Assembly: GCF_947179165.1 (NCBI RefSeq)
Contig: NC_077238.1
Coordinates: 43,720,793-43,784,792, forward strand
Length of the DNA: 64,000 nucleotides
From: Solanum dulcamara
Taxonomy: Eukaryota > Streptophyta > Magnoliopsida > Solanales > Solanaceae
Direction of reading: 5' to 3'
A model generated the notes under the pieces. That model searched no databases. It saw only the letters and a program-made list of their open reading frames with translations, and was not told the DNA's origin. Both the position numbers and the translations under genes were made by a program. Shown here one piece after another: positions 25,201 to 37,715 of this stretch. The stretch's first letter is position 1. The number at the start of each line of letters is the position of its first letter.

Positions 25201-25777
25201 TCTAATTCCTATCCTTATTGTGATAATTTCTTATTAGTTACTTCTGTACTATTTACCTAATTATATGTTATTTAAACTTGCTTTATTTTTGAAGCTCAGT
25301 TGACCTATGTCTATTGTGTACCATTCATTTGGTACTTATTCTACATTTCTTCCCCCTATAGATCATATTACAGGTTTTTGCCATTGATTTGGACTGGTGC
25401 GGAGTAGCTTTTTGTTCAGAGGTTTGGTGAGCTCATGGCATTTAGAGTTGCCGTTTTCCATCTATGATAGACTATGACTAGTCTTTACTTGAATTTGAAG
25501 ACTCTCTGTACTTATTTTGTATTTTAAAAGTCTTGTACTCCTATTTTAATTTAGATGCTCAGTTACTAACTGATGCCAAGTCTTGGGATGGTTTCTTGTG
25601 TTTGTTTCAATTATTCTCTTTCTTCTCATTAATAATTATTTTTTGCTTATTTTTCATCTTTTGATTGATAGCCCATTGCCTCTAGTTCCAGGTTAAGGTT
25701 TAAGGGTTAAGAGTTAGGCTTAACTACTGATGGGTGTTAGTAGGTGCCATCACAGCTTGAGAAATTGAGTCATGGCA
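22208..25777 (+). mobile_element. LTR C (+ strand), interrupted by element A
   Basis: From about 22230 it resembles solo LTR I from about 37460 (TTTGGCACTTTTGCC-type text, then ATTTGGCCTAT, GAGGCTTCCG). It ends TGAGTCATGGCA at 25777, where I ends TTGGGTCGTGATA. No primer site follows, so this is either a solo LTR or a 3' LTR whose body lies left of the window. Its 5' part is beyond element A and not visible. It is longer than the matching part of I by about 1.1 kb. The stretch 22690-22790 repeats GATCGCGGAG-like words. It holds no gene. Confidence 0.7.
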
Positions 25778-26970
25778 AATACCACAGACCCCAACATGAG
25801 GCGTGAACAGTACCACTAATCGTGAAGCTTTCCCATGAAGGACAAAAGGACGACACATTTATGGAGCAAAGTCAAATACCATGGAGCATGATCACGAGGC
25901 ATGGCTAGCAATATGGGTCATGAAGATTGGATGTGAATATGTGTTGACTTAAGTTTTCCTAGTTAATTTAGGATTTGGTTTTGTATTCTATAAATTCAAA
26001 ACTCATTTTAGTTTAAGGGTTATGCAATTTTACAAATTTTAGAGCATTGAACAACGTGAGAAAAAATATTTTGAATGACTTTGTGAGAATCAAATGTTAA
26101 TTAAATCCTTTGGTTTCTTAATTCGTTCTTCATTCTTGTGATTGAAGGTTAACTTTTTCATAAATGTAAGTATTGTTTTATGAACTCTACATCATTTTTT
26201 TATGCTTTACTCATGAATATGTGTAGCTAAACCCCATAACTATGGTTGTGGAACCATGATAAAATAACAAAGTAGACAAATATGTAGGTGATTTTCGTCC
26301 ATTGTTTAGCATGTATTGTAGTTTTCTTCATATTGTTTTCCTTTTAACTATTGCATGGATTAACACACACCTGTATTCATTACTTTATCAAAATAGGGGT
26401 AATGATTAGAAAAACAAAACTACAACAAAGATTTGAAGTTACAAACCTTCGTCTAAGAACTTGAGTCTGAGAAGGGATAGTTTTCTAAGATCAATTGAAA
26501 GGGTTAGTTAGATATACATTTGGAGATCAGAAGGAAAAGAATGAAATTCATCTTATAGGACCAAAAGGTGTTTAGATGTACATAACTTGATAAATTTTGC
26601 ATGCGACGCATTAAAATGATATCACCAATATGAGACAATTACTAAGTTACATATCATAGGGAACAGAGTCCTAGCTACCTTCTCATGCTCTTTAAAACAT
26701 TAAGTCTATTGTACTTTGTTACTGCGAATATTGATATTTGTTACTAATCAAAAAACTAAAATTCCATGTTTACTTTATGCATTTTTACTTTGGGAAATAG
26801 TTACTACAACTGAACATAAGTGCTAGTAGACTTATTTCCTCTACAATGCCGATGGGTTCAAATCAAACCTAGTTGGGTTCCATAATTTACAATGATCTCT
26901 TTATACCTCTTTATTGGAATGTAAGTTTGAATGTATCATGGTTGAAAATTTAAAAGCTTTTAGAGAGAAG
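25778..26970 (+). repeat. LTR-like segment of a Tat/Athila-type element
   Basis: The layout is that of a long LTR: a TATA-like TTCTATAAATTC at about 25986, AGAGCATTGAACAAC-type leader text, and an end at ...GTATCA (26938) followed at once by TGG, as an LTR/primer-site junction would be. The text ACCTAGTTGGGTTCC near 26860 is, from general knowledge, typical of Tat/Athila-like plant repeats. It is cut by LTR C on the left and by element H on the right. The promoter-like signals read on the + strand, whereas the gag-protease remnant at 35700-36733 is on the minus strand, so the two may not be one element. Confidence 0.5.
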
Positions 26971-26975
26971 GATTA

Positions 26976-29313
26976 CGTCACGCTCTTAGTCTACACCCTA
27001 GGCGTAGGTGTCACTCAAAAACCATTGATGGTTCCCAAGCAAACACTTGTCTTAGCTAACTATTTAGAAAAATACTCAATTCAAAAGAAGTAGTATTATA
27101 AAGGTTAACATTTAAATTAGTTTGAAAGAAAACTCATGTATCTCAGAATAAATCTGTGAATGTAAATCAAAATATTGTTTTAAAACATAAATCTAGAAGA
27201 TGATTTCAATAAACTCTAAACTTTGTCTATATATATCTATGAAGCCTCTAAAATTTACTCTAAAAATAGATACTGGGACAGGCCCACGGCTACATCAAAC
27301 TACTAGTAAGTAAAGACTAAAATAAAGACTAAAGAGCTCCTCTGAATGCAAACAGGTCTCACCAGAAACTTGATGGAAAACTGATCATCAACATGTTCCT
27401 GTTAAGGACCTCCATCACCTGTGTCTGCATCATAAAATGATGTAGCACCAAATATCTTTGGTATATCAAATTTACGGTATGTAAAATAGCTGAAAAAACC
27501 TAACTCAAACATACTCATCATAACTCAACTCTGTAAATAGGTCAACTCAATAAAGCATGCAATATATGTAAAATAATGTTCTAAACGATATGAATAAGTA
27601 AATGTAACTCAGTGAATAAAAATATAACATTTTCTCTTAGGGAGTTTCTCTAACTAAAAAATATCGTTTATGAGCTACATAAAAATACAAAGAGCAGTTG
27701 TCATTACCACAGCCGTCCATTACATTTCTAGGATAAGGGAAGCAAACTTATCTCCGGATCCAATAAAAGTGCTCTTTTGGGAAATTGAGGAGTCGTCCGA
27801 CTGAACGATACGATCCTATTCTACGTTGGATGCATAGTTTATGCGGTACAAGTTATTCTATATTCTTACCCAAATTGATTCTCAATACTAATCCCAAAAT
27901 ATTCTTTATTATGGTCATAAATCAAGTGAGTGTAATTATTCAATTTACTCATTTAGTCTCTTTTAGACTTGCTCGAAACTCAACTATTTCCAACTCATCT
28001 CTTCTCTGTAAAAAAAATAGACATAAACTTAATTCAGTGAATGCATGTTTTAAAAACATAATTAGACTTCTCAAATAAATCTCAAGATAAATGTTCAATG
28101 TACTAATAATCATTCTCAAAATAATAATCAAGAAACTTCTCAACTCATGCTCAAAATCATAATTAAGAGACTTATCAAACTCATACTCCTGTCAAACTCT
28201 TTCTCAATTAAATGATGAAAATAATCATCCTTAAAACTAAAAACAATGCATTAAATAATTAGTTCAAAACTCAACTAGGTTTCATGTGGCTGAAATTATG
28301 AACAAACACCTCAAGGATTCAACTCATAAAAATTGTCAATGTATATTTATATACATAGACAATAACTCGATAGAATTTATATAGATAACTCAAGAACTCA
28401 CTTTAATGAAGTTGGAAACTCGAACTAATACTCAATTTGACTTTATGAACATGTAAGGAACGAGGATGAACTTAGTCTAACATTCTTATAGCTTTACATA
28501 CCTTAAAAGTTCTCCAAATCTTGATGAAGAATCCTAACATGAAGAAGTACAATAAAGAGAACCTTTCTTGAAATTCTTAGATTTATTTTCTTGGAATGTC
28601 TATGGTTAAGATTTAAGATTTCTCTTAGATATTCTTGAATAGGAAAAAAAAATTGGTTGTAGAGCTTGAAATATATGGAGAAGAACTTACCTTGATAAAG
28701 AACCTTGAAAGAGAACCCTAACTTGATGTGTGTTTGAAAATTCTTGAGCATTGAAGTTTAAGAGTGAATAAGAGGGTTTCTTATTATGAAAAATTGATTT
28801 CTACATGTTTAGGAACATTAAAATAACTCCCCAAAGGGTTATACGACAAAAGTACCCTCTAAATAATGGGATGTCGTTCAGCTTAGGTAGTGAAGTTTGT
28901 ATCCTCTCCATATTGTGCATCCATTGTGGACCTCTACTAGGTTGGAGCGTCTCTGGTAAATTGGTCATAACTCTTTATGCCAAAATCCAACTGAGGAAAA
29001 CTTGGTGGCATTGGAAAGAAGTCTCATAGACCTTTAATCTTGTAGTCAAGGCCACCTAACTCTTAATATTCTGAGAGATATGGTCATTTGAAGTTAACAC
29101 TTATATGATCGTCTACAAAAACTTAATGGGAAAGGGATCATTGAACTCGACTTAGTAATAGAGTCTCCTTAAGACCCTAATTCACATAAAATACACTTCA
29201 AATACTTAGGAATTGATCCTAACACATATATACGATTAGAAGTCATTGAGTTGGGCCTATACATATATGAAAAATGGTTCGGATCTTAACTTATAAATAT
29301 TAGGGGTGTCACA
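26976..29313 (-). mobile_element. Element H, 3' LTR
   Basis: It begins near CGTCACGCTCTTAGTC (a decayed TGTCAC...) and ends GGGGTGTCACA. It aligns over its length with 32790-35153 (for example AGTCTACA.CCTAGG, ACATGTTTAG.AACATT, GTCGTTCAGCTTAGG), roughly 80-85% alike by eye. The flanks GATTA (26971-26975) and GAATA (35154-35158) are a likely target duplication with one change. The left edge is uncertain by about 10 bases. It holds no gene. Confidence 0.8.
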
Positions 29314-29329
29314 ATATATCCCCCTTGGA
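29314..29329 (-). other. Element H polypurine tract
   Basis: The minus strand reads CCAAGGGGGATATAT immediately before the LTR, which is a well-kept tract. Confidence 0.8.
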
Positions 29330-32300
29330 ATCATTCATCCTCAAATGATGACCAAGCTAGGTAAATACAGAAGGCACAAATGAATTGCTTGAATTAAAAT
29401 ATTCACTCATGAAAAGATATGGAATTTGATATGAGAGGGGGGCTATAATCTCAAATGCTTTCATTATAATTTCTCATAACTATGAGAAAGAGAATTATGA
29501 GCTTCATATAAGAATAGGACCACTATGTATTAAATGATACGAATGATAGATTATAAGCTTAGCAACTCTTCTCAACTACACTCTTCTTTCTTCATATGAC
29601 ACTCCATTAGTTGCAACTTCGAGCTCCCATAAGGATGAGTAAGACTACTTCCACCAAGGTCTAGGACTCCAAGTCTAACTGCATGCTCGTACTTTATTCA
29701 AGCCTAACGCTAAGTCATATGGTACTAAACATAAGATGATTATGCTAATCTGAACCATGAGCTTCATTTTCTATACTTCTACAGGGAATTTCATCCCAAG
29801 AATAGTACTCTTTTCCATTACAGTCAACCAACCTCAAGTCCAAATCAAGAAGAACCTAATGCATCGTGCATTCATCCACATGCTATCAATACCACATTCA
29901 ATCCGAGTTCTATAATCATCTCAATACAGTTACTTGAAAACCATAACAACAGGACATCACTAGCACACAACAATCACTCACATAACAACAACCACTCACT
30001 CAAGCCTATTATTATAATCACTTTATGGCTTCTCTATAGTCAACATCTCTTAAGATTTTTCATGCCAACCTTATCATCTCTGCACTGACAATTCCATTAA
30101 CTTCTACCAAGAGGTACACCAAATATACTCTTACCTATCTGTTGCATATAATAAAATCTCATCTCGGTCTCCTCTACATTTATAACATCAAATAGAATAG
30201 GTACACCACAACTATCACAATAAGGAATACTAACTTTCTTCTCTGTCATTACTCAACTATTATCATCAACATTGCTATCAAGACTGAAAAGATTGAATCA
30301 TTGGAAACAACCTAGAGCAAATGATAATAAGCGTGATTCATTCAAGAAATCTGATCTAGGAACATACATGACATAACATTATTCTATAACATAGGGCTGG
30401 AAATTCTTAGATTCATGGAATAAGATCGGGATCGCTGACTGAAGTTACCACTTCTCATTCTAGGAACTGAGCATAGCTGTCAATCTATCTAAAGTATATG
30501 ATCATATGTCATGGACATACAGATGATATGTGGGACATCAATAGGTTGTTATAAAGATTGAAATTTGAGGAATGCAATAGAGTAGGCATGGACTAATATG
30601 TCACCAAAACCTCTTTCCGGGATACATCACTATCCGATTCTCATCAATTGACTTGGTTCCTCACTCATCATCTCCCTCTTAGGTATGAAGCAAACACTCT
30701 AAGGCTATGGACCTATTCCACATTCTCCAAATTGGTCTATATTTTCTTTACTCTAATACTTGGAAAAACGACAATCTCATGCCTACTAAACTCTCTAAGT
30801 GTAGGTACTAAGATTCCTTCTATGACTTCTTTTTGAGATACTTCTCCCAAATTAATCCTACTTCTATGGAGCTTTTTCTATAATCATCACTTGCCTCACT
30901 AGATAAAGCCACATTACTCATATCTTAATAGTCGGACTTTTCCTTCTTAGCCCACTAATACGGCTCTTTTATGTTTATATCTAGTTTACTGGAGGACAAT
31001 TGAACTACAGGTAAGAGGTTCACCATAGTCTATATATAACCTATTCGACCCAACTCTTAAGGGTATTAAAGAATGCATGCATCAGCCTACTTCACATTGA
31101 TAACTTAAGTATACTATATAGGCACCCATAGAAAATCATAGACTTAATTAGAACCTCCTCTAGCTTTTGTATGATTTTGAGTACACTATTTAATGCTCTT
31201 GCTTATCGAATGACTCAACAACACTTCATAGATCTCATATAGGGGTCATGATACCACATTTTTAGCATCAAACTTCTTGCAAGATAATATCATAATTCCT
31301 CAGCTACTTTAGGTCAAACCTTGTACATAAAATTTTAAAACTAACACCATCACACTCATAATGTTATCCTTTTTTTCTTCACAACACTCATCTCTTATCC
31401 AAGCGTAGGATTTATTACTAACATGTATATCAAACACTTCTCGCATACTATATTACCTTAAAACTGGTAGATGAAATTAAGAAACACTAGTCTGCCAAGA
31501 CCCCATGACAAGTAATTGATCTTCGTCTCACAATTTGTCTAAGTATAATCTATCATCACATTCTTTTTCCCAAACTAGGTATTATTTACCCACCCATTAT
31601 ACCTTTTTGCCTAATCAAGTTCATAACTCTATGAATATCCTGGGGATCTCCTTTTAAAAATATAATCCTAACTTAGATATATCAACTCACGACTACTATG
31701 GACTTCTGTTCAACACCTATACTTTGTCTTTACTAACATAATGACATTTCTACATAAACTCCCTCCTTGATCCCAGGTGTACTCACTCATCTTAAACAAC
31801 AACTCTTTCTTTCTATCCTATCATGAAAACTAGGTAGTACTTACTATTCTTTAGTCAAAATGCAAGGGACTTGAATTATCACCTTATTACTTACCTTATA
31901 AGTACATAACTCTAATTAAAAGCCTCAATTAACAACCATTCTCACTTTTTATGTGTTCTACCCATCTAATTTCATATTTCTAGCTCTAGGGTCATTCTAC
32001 TAGTTATAGCTTACCATGACTCAAATCACATTATCTTTAGTGGTAACATTAAGCATTTAAAGTAAAATCTCTCTCTTAGATATAACATCTGAAGCAAGAG
32101 TTAGAGAAAAGAGTGTGGAAATACATATTATTTTAGCTCAACACATGAATCATATGAATAGAAGTGCATTCTTTCGAATCAATAAGCTTATACACATCAA
32201 TAGGCTCCTTTCTAAATACTTTATTTGAAGTCAACTCATCAATAAACATATGAGCTTTACTGTTTCAACCACTTTGAGTATGAGGGATAGTCAAATGGAT

Positions 32301-32481
32301 CTGGGAAACTCATAAATTTGTTTCTTAGAAGACAACTCTATTGCACGATCTACAATTTGAAAGAAGGGAAACTTTTCTTAAATGTATGCAGTCACTCATT
32401 TATATAAGTGAGGCCCTCACAACCATAAATAAGATCCTACTAACACGTATTCATACACACCCTAGAAAACTTAAACTCTGT
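29330..32481 (-). mobile_element. Element H interior, no recognisable coding sequence
   Basis: This is a 3.15-kb interior between a clear polypurine tract and a perfect primer site. I looked for gag knuckles, DxG protease, xxDD, RNase H and integrase motifs on both strands and found none. The only open frames are about 60 codons and unlike any family I know. Good cis sites without coding content is the pattern of a large non-autonomous derivative (LARD) that would borrow proteins from a relative. Confidence 0.65.
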
Positions 32482-32493
32482 GCTCTGATACCA
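32482..32493 (-). other. Element H primer binding site (perfect)
   Basis: The minus strand reads TGGTATCAGAGC exactly, complementary to the initiator-Met-tRNA 3' end. It is the best preserved primer site in the window, although H's LTRs are among the more diverged pairs. Confidence 0.88.
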
Positions 32494-32497
32494 ATTT

Positions 32498-32789
32498 TTT
32501 CACATAGTTTTTGCGTCTATCATTAGCTCAGGTAGGCTTTTCCGACTAGGAGCCTTACCTAAGATGAAGATATATTTTATCCAAATAAAAACATCCTTTA
32601 CCAAAACAATCATAGAGAAAATGAATGAAAAGTGAGATGAGCGTGCTACTCCCCAGAAGGTAATTTTAATGTGGCCGAATGTCTCACCTAGTGACTCCAA
32701 ACTTGAGTCCCGAAATCGAATCTCGTTGAAATATTTCTTCTTTCTTCTCAAATCCTTTCAAAAAGGAATTGAGTTAAGGAAGAAAACTA
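32498..32789. other. Unassigned segment between H primer site and H 5' LTR
   Basis: These roughly 290 bases separate the primer site from the point where similarity to the 3' LTR starts (TATCAATATTTTGAGTC, about 32790). They are absent from the 3' LTR. Either they are a small insertion at the LTR edge (CAATTTTTT on the left and CAATATTTT on the right could be a decayed duplication) or LTR sequence lost from the other copy. I recognise no family; a reading frame spans most of it on the minus strand without resemblance to anything. Confidence 0.5.
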
Positions 32790-35153
32790 TATCAATATTT
32801 TGAGTCTACATCCTAGGTGTGGCTGGCACTCAGAAACCATTATAGATTTCCAAGAAAACCCTTGACCTGGCTAACTACAGAATGGTAGACTCAATTTAAT
32901 AGAAATAGTATTATAATGGTGAACATTTAAAATACTTTGAAATTAAACTCATGCATCTCAAAATAAATCTCTGAATGTAAATCAAAATATTATTTTAAAA
33001 TATAACTCTAGAAGATGAACTTAATAAACTCTAAAGTTTATAAGTGTCTAGTCTATGAAGCCTATAAAACTGACTCTGAAAATAGGTACCGGGATAGGCC
33101 CATGGCTATATCAAACTACTAGTAAGTAAAGACAAAAATAAAGACTCAAGATCTCCTCTGAATCAAAGAGGTCTCACCAAAAGCTAGATAGAAAACTAAT
33201 CTTTAACGTATGCCTATTGAGGATCTCTACCACCTGAGTCTGCATCATTTTATGATGCAACACAAAATAGAGTTAGTGAATGGAATGTTATGTATGTAAA
33301 ATAGCTGAAACAAAACTTTCTCAAAGATACTCAACTCAACTCAACTCAAAGATCTCAACTCTGAAAATAGTTCAACTCAATAATGCATGCAATATATGTA
33401 AAAAAATATTTTAAAAGATATGAATAAGTAAATGTAACTCAGTTTATAAAAATAAAATATTTTTCCCTTTGGGAGTTTCTCTAATGGAAAACCATCACTT
33501 ATGAGCTACGTGATAATACAATAAACTATTGTCATTGTCACAGTCATCCAATACCTTGCCAGGTAAGGGACGAAACTCATCTCTAGATCTAGTAAAAGTC
33601 CTCTTTTAGGACAATGAGGAGTCGCCCGAATGAATGGTACGATCCTATCCTACACTGGCTATGTAGTTTATGAGGTTCAAGTAGTTTTATACTCTTACCT
33701 AAATTGGTGCTTAATATTACTCCAAAGATATCCTTTATTATGCTCATAATGCAAGTGAACGTGAGTACTCCATTTACTCATTTAATCTCTTTTGAACTTA
33801 GCTCAAAATTCAACTATTGTCAACTCATCTCTTCTCCTTAAAATAGACATAAACTCAACTCAATGAATGCATGTTTTAAAAATGTAAATAGACTTCTCAA
33901 ATCAATCTCAAGATAAATGTTCAATGTTCTTATACTCATGCTCAAAATAATAATCAAGAGACTTCTCAACTAATGCTCAAAATCATAATTAAGAGACTTT
34001 TCAAACTCATACTCATGTCAAACTCTTTCTCAATTAAATGATAAAAATAATCATTTTTTAAACTCAAAATAATTCATAACATAATTAGTGTGAAACTCAA
34101 CTAGGGCTCGTGTGAATGAAATCATGAAAAGAAACATCATGGTTTCAACTCATAAAAATTATCAACGTATATATATGTATTTTATATACATATATAATAA
34201 CTCAACAGAATTTATATAGATAACTAGATAATTAACTTTAATGAAGTTGGAAACTTGAAATCATACTCAATTTGACATATGAAAACATAGGGCAAGAGGA
34301 CGAACTTAGCCCAATGTTATGATAGCTTACATACCTTAAAATTTTCACAAATATTAATGAAAAATCTTAACTTGAAGAAGAAAAAATCAAGAGACCCTTT
34401 CTTCAAATTCTAGGATTTGTTTTCTTGGAATGTCTATGATTAAGATTTAAGATTTCTCTTCGATATTCATTGAAAGATGAACAATTTTTGGCTGGAGAGA
34501 TTGAAATCTATGTAGAAGAACTTACCTCGATGAAGAAACTTGAAAGAGAACCCTAACTTTATATGCTCTTCAAAATTCTTGAGTGTTCAAGTTTAAGAGT
34601 GAATAAGAGGGTTTTTCATTATGAAAAAGTGATTTCTACATGTTTAGAAACATTTAAATAACTCCCTAAAGGGTTATAGGATAAAAATACCCTTAATAAA
34701 AAGAAAAGGGACGTCGTTCAGCTTAGGCAGTAAAGTTTATATCCTCTCCACATCTCAGAGCCATCCCGGACCTTTGCTCGGTTGGAGAATCTCTTGTAAA
34801 GTGGTCAAAACATTTTACTCCAAACTCCAAATGAGACAACTTAATGGTGTTGGAAAGAAGACTCGTAGACCTTTAATTTGGAAGGTCATGGGACACCTAA
34901 CACTTAATATTCCGAGAGATATTATCATTTGAAATTGACCCTTATATGATCTTATATGAAAACTTAATTGGTGGAGCATCTTTGAAATACACACAGTATT
35001 AGAGGTTCATTATAACCCTAATTCACCTCCAATACACTACAAATACTTAGAAATTGATCCTAACACATATATACGATTAAAAGTTATTATGTTGGGCATG
35101 TACACATATGATAAATGGTTCGGTTTTTAACATAGAATTTTTGGGGTGTCACA
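32790..35153 (-). mobile_element. Element H, 5' LTR
   Basis: It matches 26976-29313 in order and ends TTGGGGTGTCACA. Near 34164-34200 it holds an AT-rich near-palindrome (TATATATGTA and TATACATATATA), a weaker form of which is at about 28340-28360 in the other LTR. It holds no gene. Confidence 0.8.
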
Positions 35154-35699
35154 GAATAACTGTAGATGTAGAGGTTTAAGAGGGAATAAGTGAGAAACAA
35201 GATGAAGGGTCATAGCATTTTTGGGTTTTTGGGAAAGGCTTTCAAAATTTGACTTCTTTTTGTTCATGATTCAAAATTAAATCTCTTCACACATACCTTC
35301 TTGTATGAGATTAGCAAGATGCCAATGACAATCGGTGATATGTTGATCAGAGTGCAAAAGACTGCCTTCAATGTGCAATGCACTTATTTGCACCAGCGCT
35401 TCAACTGGCGATGTATAATTTTCAATCGGCGTTTTACTAATCAAGCCCAGATCCCTAAATTTATTTCAAGAACTACATTTAAATATGATATACAATACAT
35501 GCACATCATTAAGCCTATTTGATGTTGATGGCAACAGTGCTCAATTTTCATTCTTCACACTTAGTATCATTTTGCACTCCTAAAAACACACCTAAAACAA
35601 CAAAAAGTGAAGTAAAAGGAAATTAAAAACACTTGAGTTGCCTCCCAAAAAGAGCTTGATTTAATATCGTGGCACAACTCAAATACCTCAATATTACCC
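35154..35699 (-). other. Tat/Athila-type 3' untranslated remnant
   Basis: It continues, on the minus strand, from the truncated gag-protease remnant. The text GAGGCAACTCAAG near 35635 and the long AT-rich tail are like the region between pol and the LTR in Tat/Athila elements (general knowledge). Element H entered at its left edge. The short + strand reading frame at 35301-35522 has no resemblance to a protein family. Confidence 0.5.
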
Positions 35700-36340
35700 G
35701 ATATCGAGTGGCATTTCTTCCTCTTGTGTATCTTCTACCTAGTCATATAATGATTCATTCACTGACGCCACTTTACACTCATCTTGAGATTTTGTAGGTG
35801 TGGCCACTTTGAACTTGATGGACTTTTCACCTACTATAAATTAAAGATCTCCAAGCTCCATCTCCACTAGCTCTCTCCCCATTGGGAGGAATGGTTGCCT
35901 AAAATAATGAGCACCTCATCAATCAGTAAAATGAACTCATCTACTTTGGCTAGCATATCAAATAGGCTACCAATTGGTCTCTTAATAAAATAATTTGTCA
36001 TCAATAGCCTCATTGGAATGGTTTTGATATTCCAAAGACCCAACTTATTGACAAGTAGGAGGGGCATCAAATTTCTACCTCCCCCAAAATTGCATAAGGC
36101 TTTCTCAAATTTGTATCCTCCAATTTTACACGAGATGGTGAAATCTTCCTCGTATGTTAATTGGTTTATACTTTGCTTCCTTCTTATGTTTTCATCCAAC
36201 ATAGCTTTAACCTCACTAAATAAATGATCCATTAGGAACTTTCCTTCCAACACATTAGAGATATATATATTTGAGAAGATTAAAGAGCTAAAGTTGTATT
36301 GTATTAAGATCACTTTGGATAGTTCATGCCTTGGAGACAT
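35700..36340 (-). pseudogene. Tat/Athila-type aspartic protease remnant
   Basis: The 157-codon open frame 35867-36340 reads FTISCKIGGYKFEKALCNFG, then NLMPLLLVNKLGLWNIK and IKRPIGSLFDMLAKVDEFIL. This is the protease of plant Tat/Athila Ty3/gypsy elements. In that family the active site reads C-D-L-G-A; here it reads CNFGGG, so the catalytic Asp is lost. The reading continues after a frame change with VGEKSIKFKVATPTKS (about 35830-35780), the usual post-protease segment, and then runs straight into 3' untranslated sequence. RT, RNase H and integrase are missing. Confidence 0.75.
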
Positions 36341-36359
36341 TGCTATGTTTTTCTTGAAT

Positions 36360-36733
36360 CATCCCAAACCTCAAGAAAAGATTCTCCTTGATGTTTCCTA
36401 AATCTGACATTTCACCTCACATTTTTATGATGAGGGGAATTGGGAAGTATCTATCTAGAAAAGCTTCTTTTATTTCTTTCCAATTTGAAATTGACCTATG
36501 GGGAAATTCCGTGAATGATATTGAAGCTTTACTAGTGAGTGAGTATGGAAACAATCTTATTTGGATAGACTAATAATTGGTGTTCATCGTCTCAAAAAGG
36601 ATACAAATATCCACAAAATTCCTCAAGTGACCATTTATATCCTCACCTACTTTGCCTCTGAATAGTCCTTCCCTCTTTAGAAGAAAAAATATATGAGGTA
36701 AGAGAATTTTTCCGGCTACACCCAACGCTCTGT
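36360..36733 (-). pseudogene. Tat/Athila-type gag remnant
   Basis: The minus strand reads GLFRGKVGEDINGHLRNFVD near 36665-36605, IRLFPYSLTSKA near 36540 and WKEIKEAFLDRYFPIPL near 36480-36430. This is a plant Tat/Athila gag capsid, with one in-frame stop after NTNY. The N-terminus is cut off where LTR E starts at 36743, and the gag C-terminus with the nucleocapsid is deleted between 36360 and the protease. Confidence 0.75.
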
Positions 36734-36742
36734 GTACCTTAC

Positions 36743-37172
36743 TTTCACGACCCTTCTGAGGGCCTAGCCATAACACGATGATTAGAATCCCAAAGGATAC
36801 CAACAGAGTCTCTAAGCATAATATTCATGAGCATATATAAGGTAAATGAAATAAATAAATAAGGATCAAAGATACGGAAGGGTAATCTCACTATAAAGCA
36901 TAAGTCTCAAAATGCAGAATAAGAGACAACATAGACTCCAAAGAATATCTAAATGCCTATACTAGTCTAGATGGGGATGTAAGACAACCTTCTAACTCAC
37001 CCAATATAGAAGTTAAAAGGAGTCATACACTCAAAATAAATAAAATGTATCCTCCTCAGAACATGAGGAATCACCAACAATATGATAGTGCAAATTCTAG
37101 ACACGAATGGGAGAAGGATGAATATGCTCATCGGACCCTAAATAATTATACAATGTAGGTCCTCTAGGTATG
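36743..37172 (-). mobile_element. Element E, 3' LTR, first part
   Basis: It begins TTTCACGACCC (a decayed TGTCACGACCC) directly against the gag remnant, with no primer site, so this is the outer edge of a 3' LTR. It is broken at 37173 by solo LTR I and resumes at 39908; total net length is about 2016 bp. Confidence 0.8.
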
Positions 37173-37715
37173 TGTAGTGACTCTCTAGGTTATTTTTAAA
37201 TTTAAGTATTCATTTCATTATTTAGAGCATTCCTGTAGTGAAACCAAGTCATTTATGACTTACTGGCACTAATTGTTCGGTCGTCTGGTCGTTTATTTAA
37301 GTTTTAGGCCTATTTCCCTGTTTTGGAGATTTTATAACTTGAAAAGTTGATTTCGATCATAACTTTAGCAAAACAACCTCAAAATGAAATTTTGATAATT
37401 CCATCAGTCTGGATTGTCAAATTAGCTAGTATCATGGTCGGCATGAGTACTGAGGCAATCGGTATGACTTTAGGACTATTTGGCACTTTTGCCTTTAAAA
37501 TTTGGCCTATAGTTGACTTTGGTCAACATTCTTTGAAAATGCACTCGGATGAAAATTCTGACAAAGTGGTTAGTTTTAGAATATCGAGTTTGGTTTAGAA
37601 TGATCCTTCATTATCTTTTCGAGGCTTCCGGTCTAATCTTGAGGCCTATTATGGAAATAGGCTCAAAATGGCCCTTGGATATGGGGTCTACTTTTCGTTA
37701 AAATGACCTCGTATG

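Noticed and set aside
25778..26970. Assigning this segment and the gag-protease remnant at 35700-36733 to one element
   Set aside because: Promoter-like signals and coding point in opposite directions; without a consensus I cannot join them.
32500..32751. 83-codon minus-strand frame as a gene
   Set aside because: It has no resemblance to a known family, no promoter or partner, and lies in a segment missing from the other LTR.
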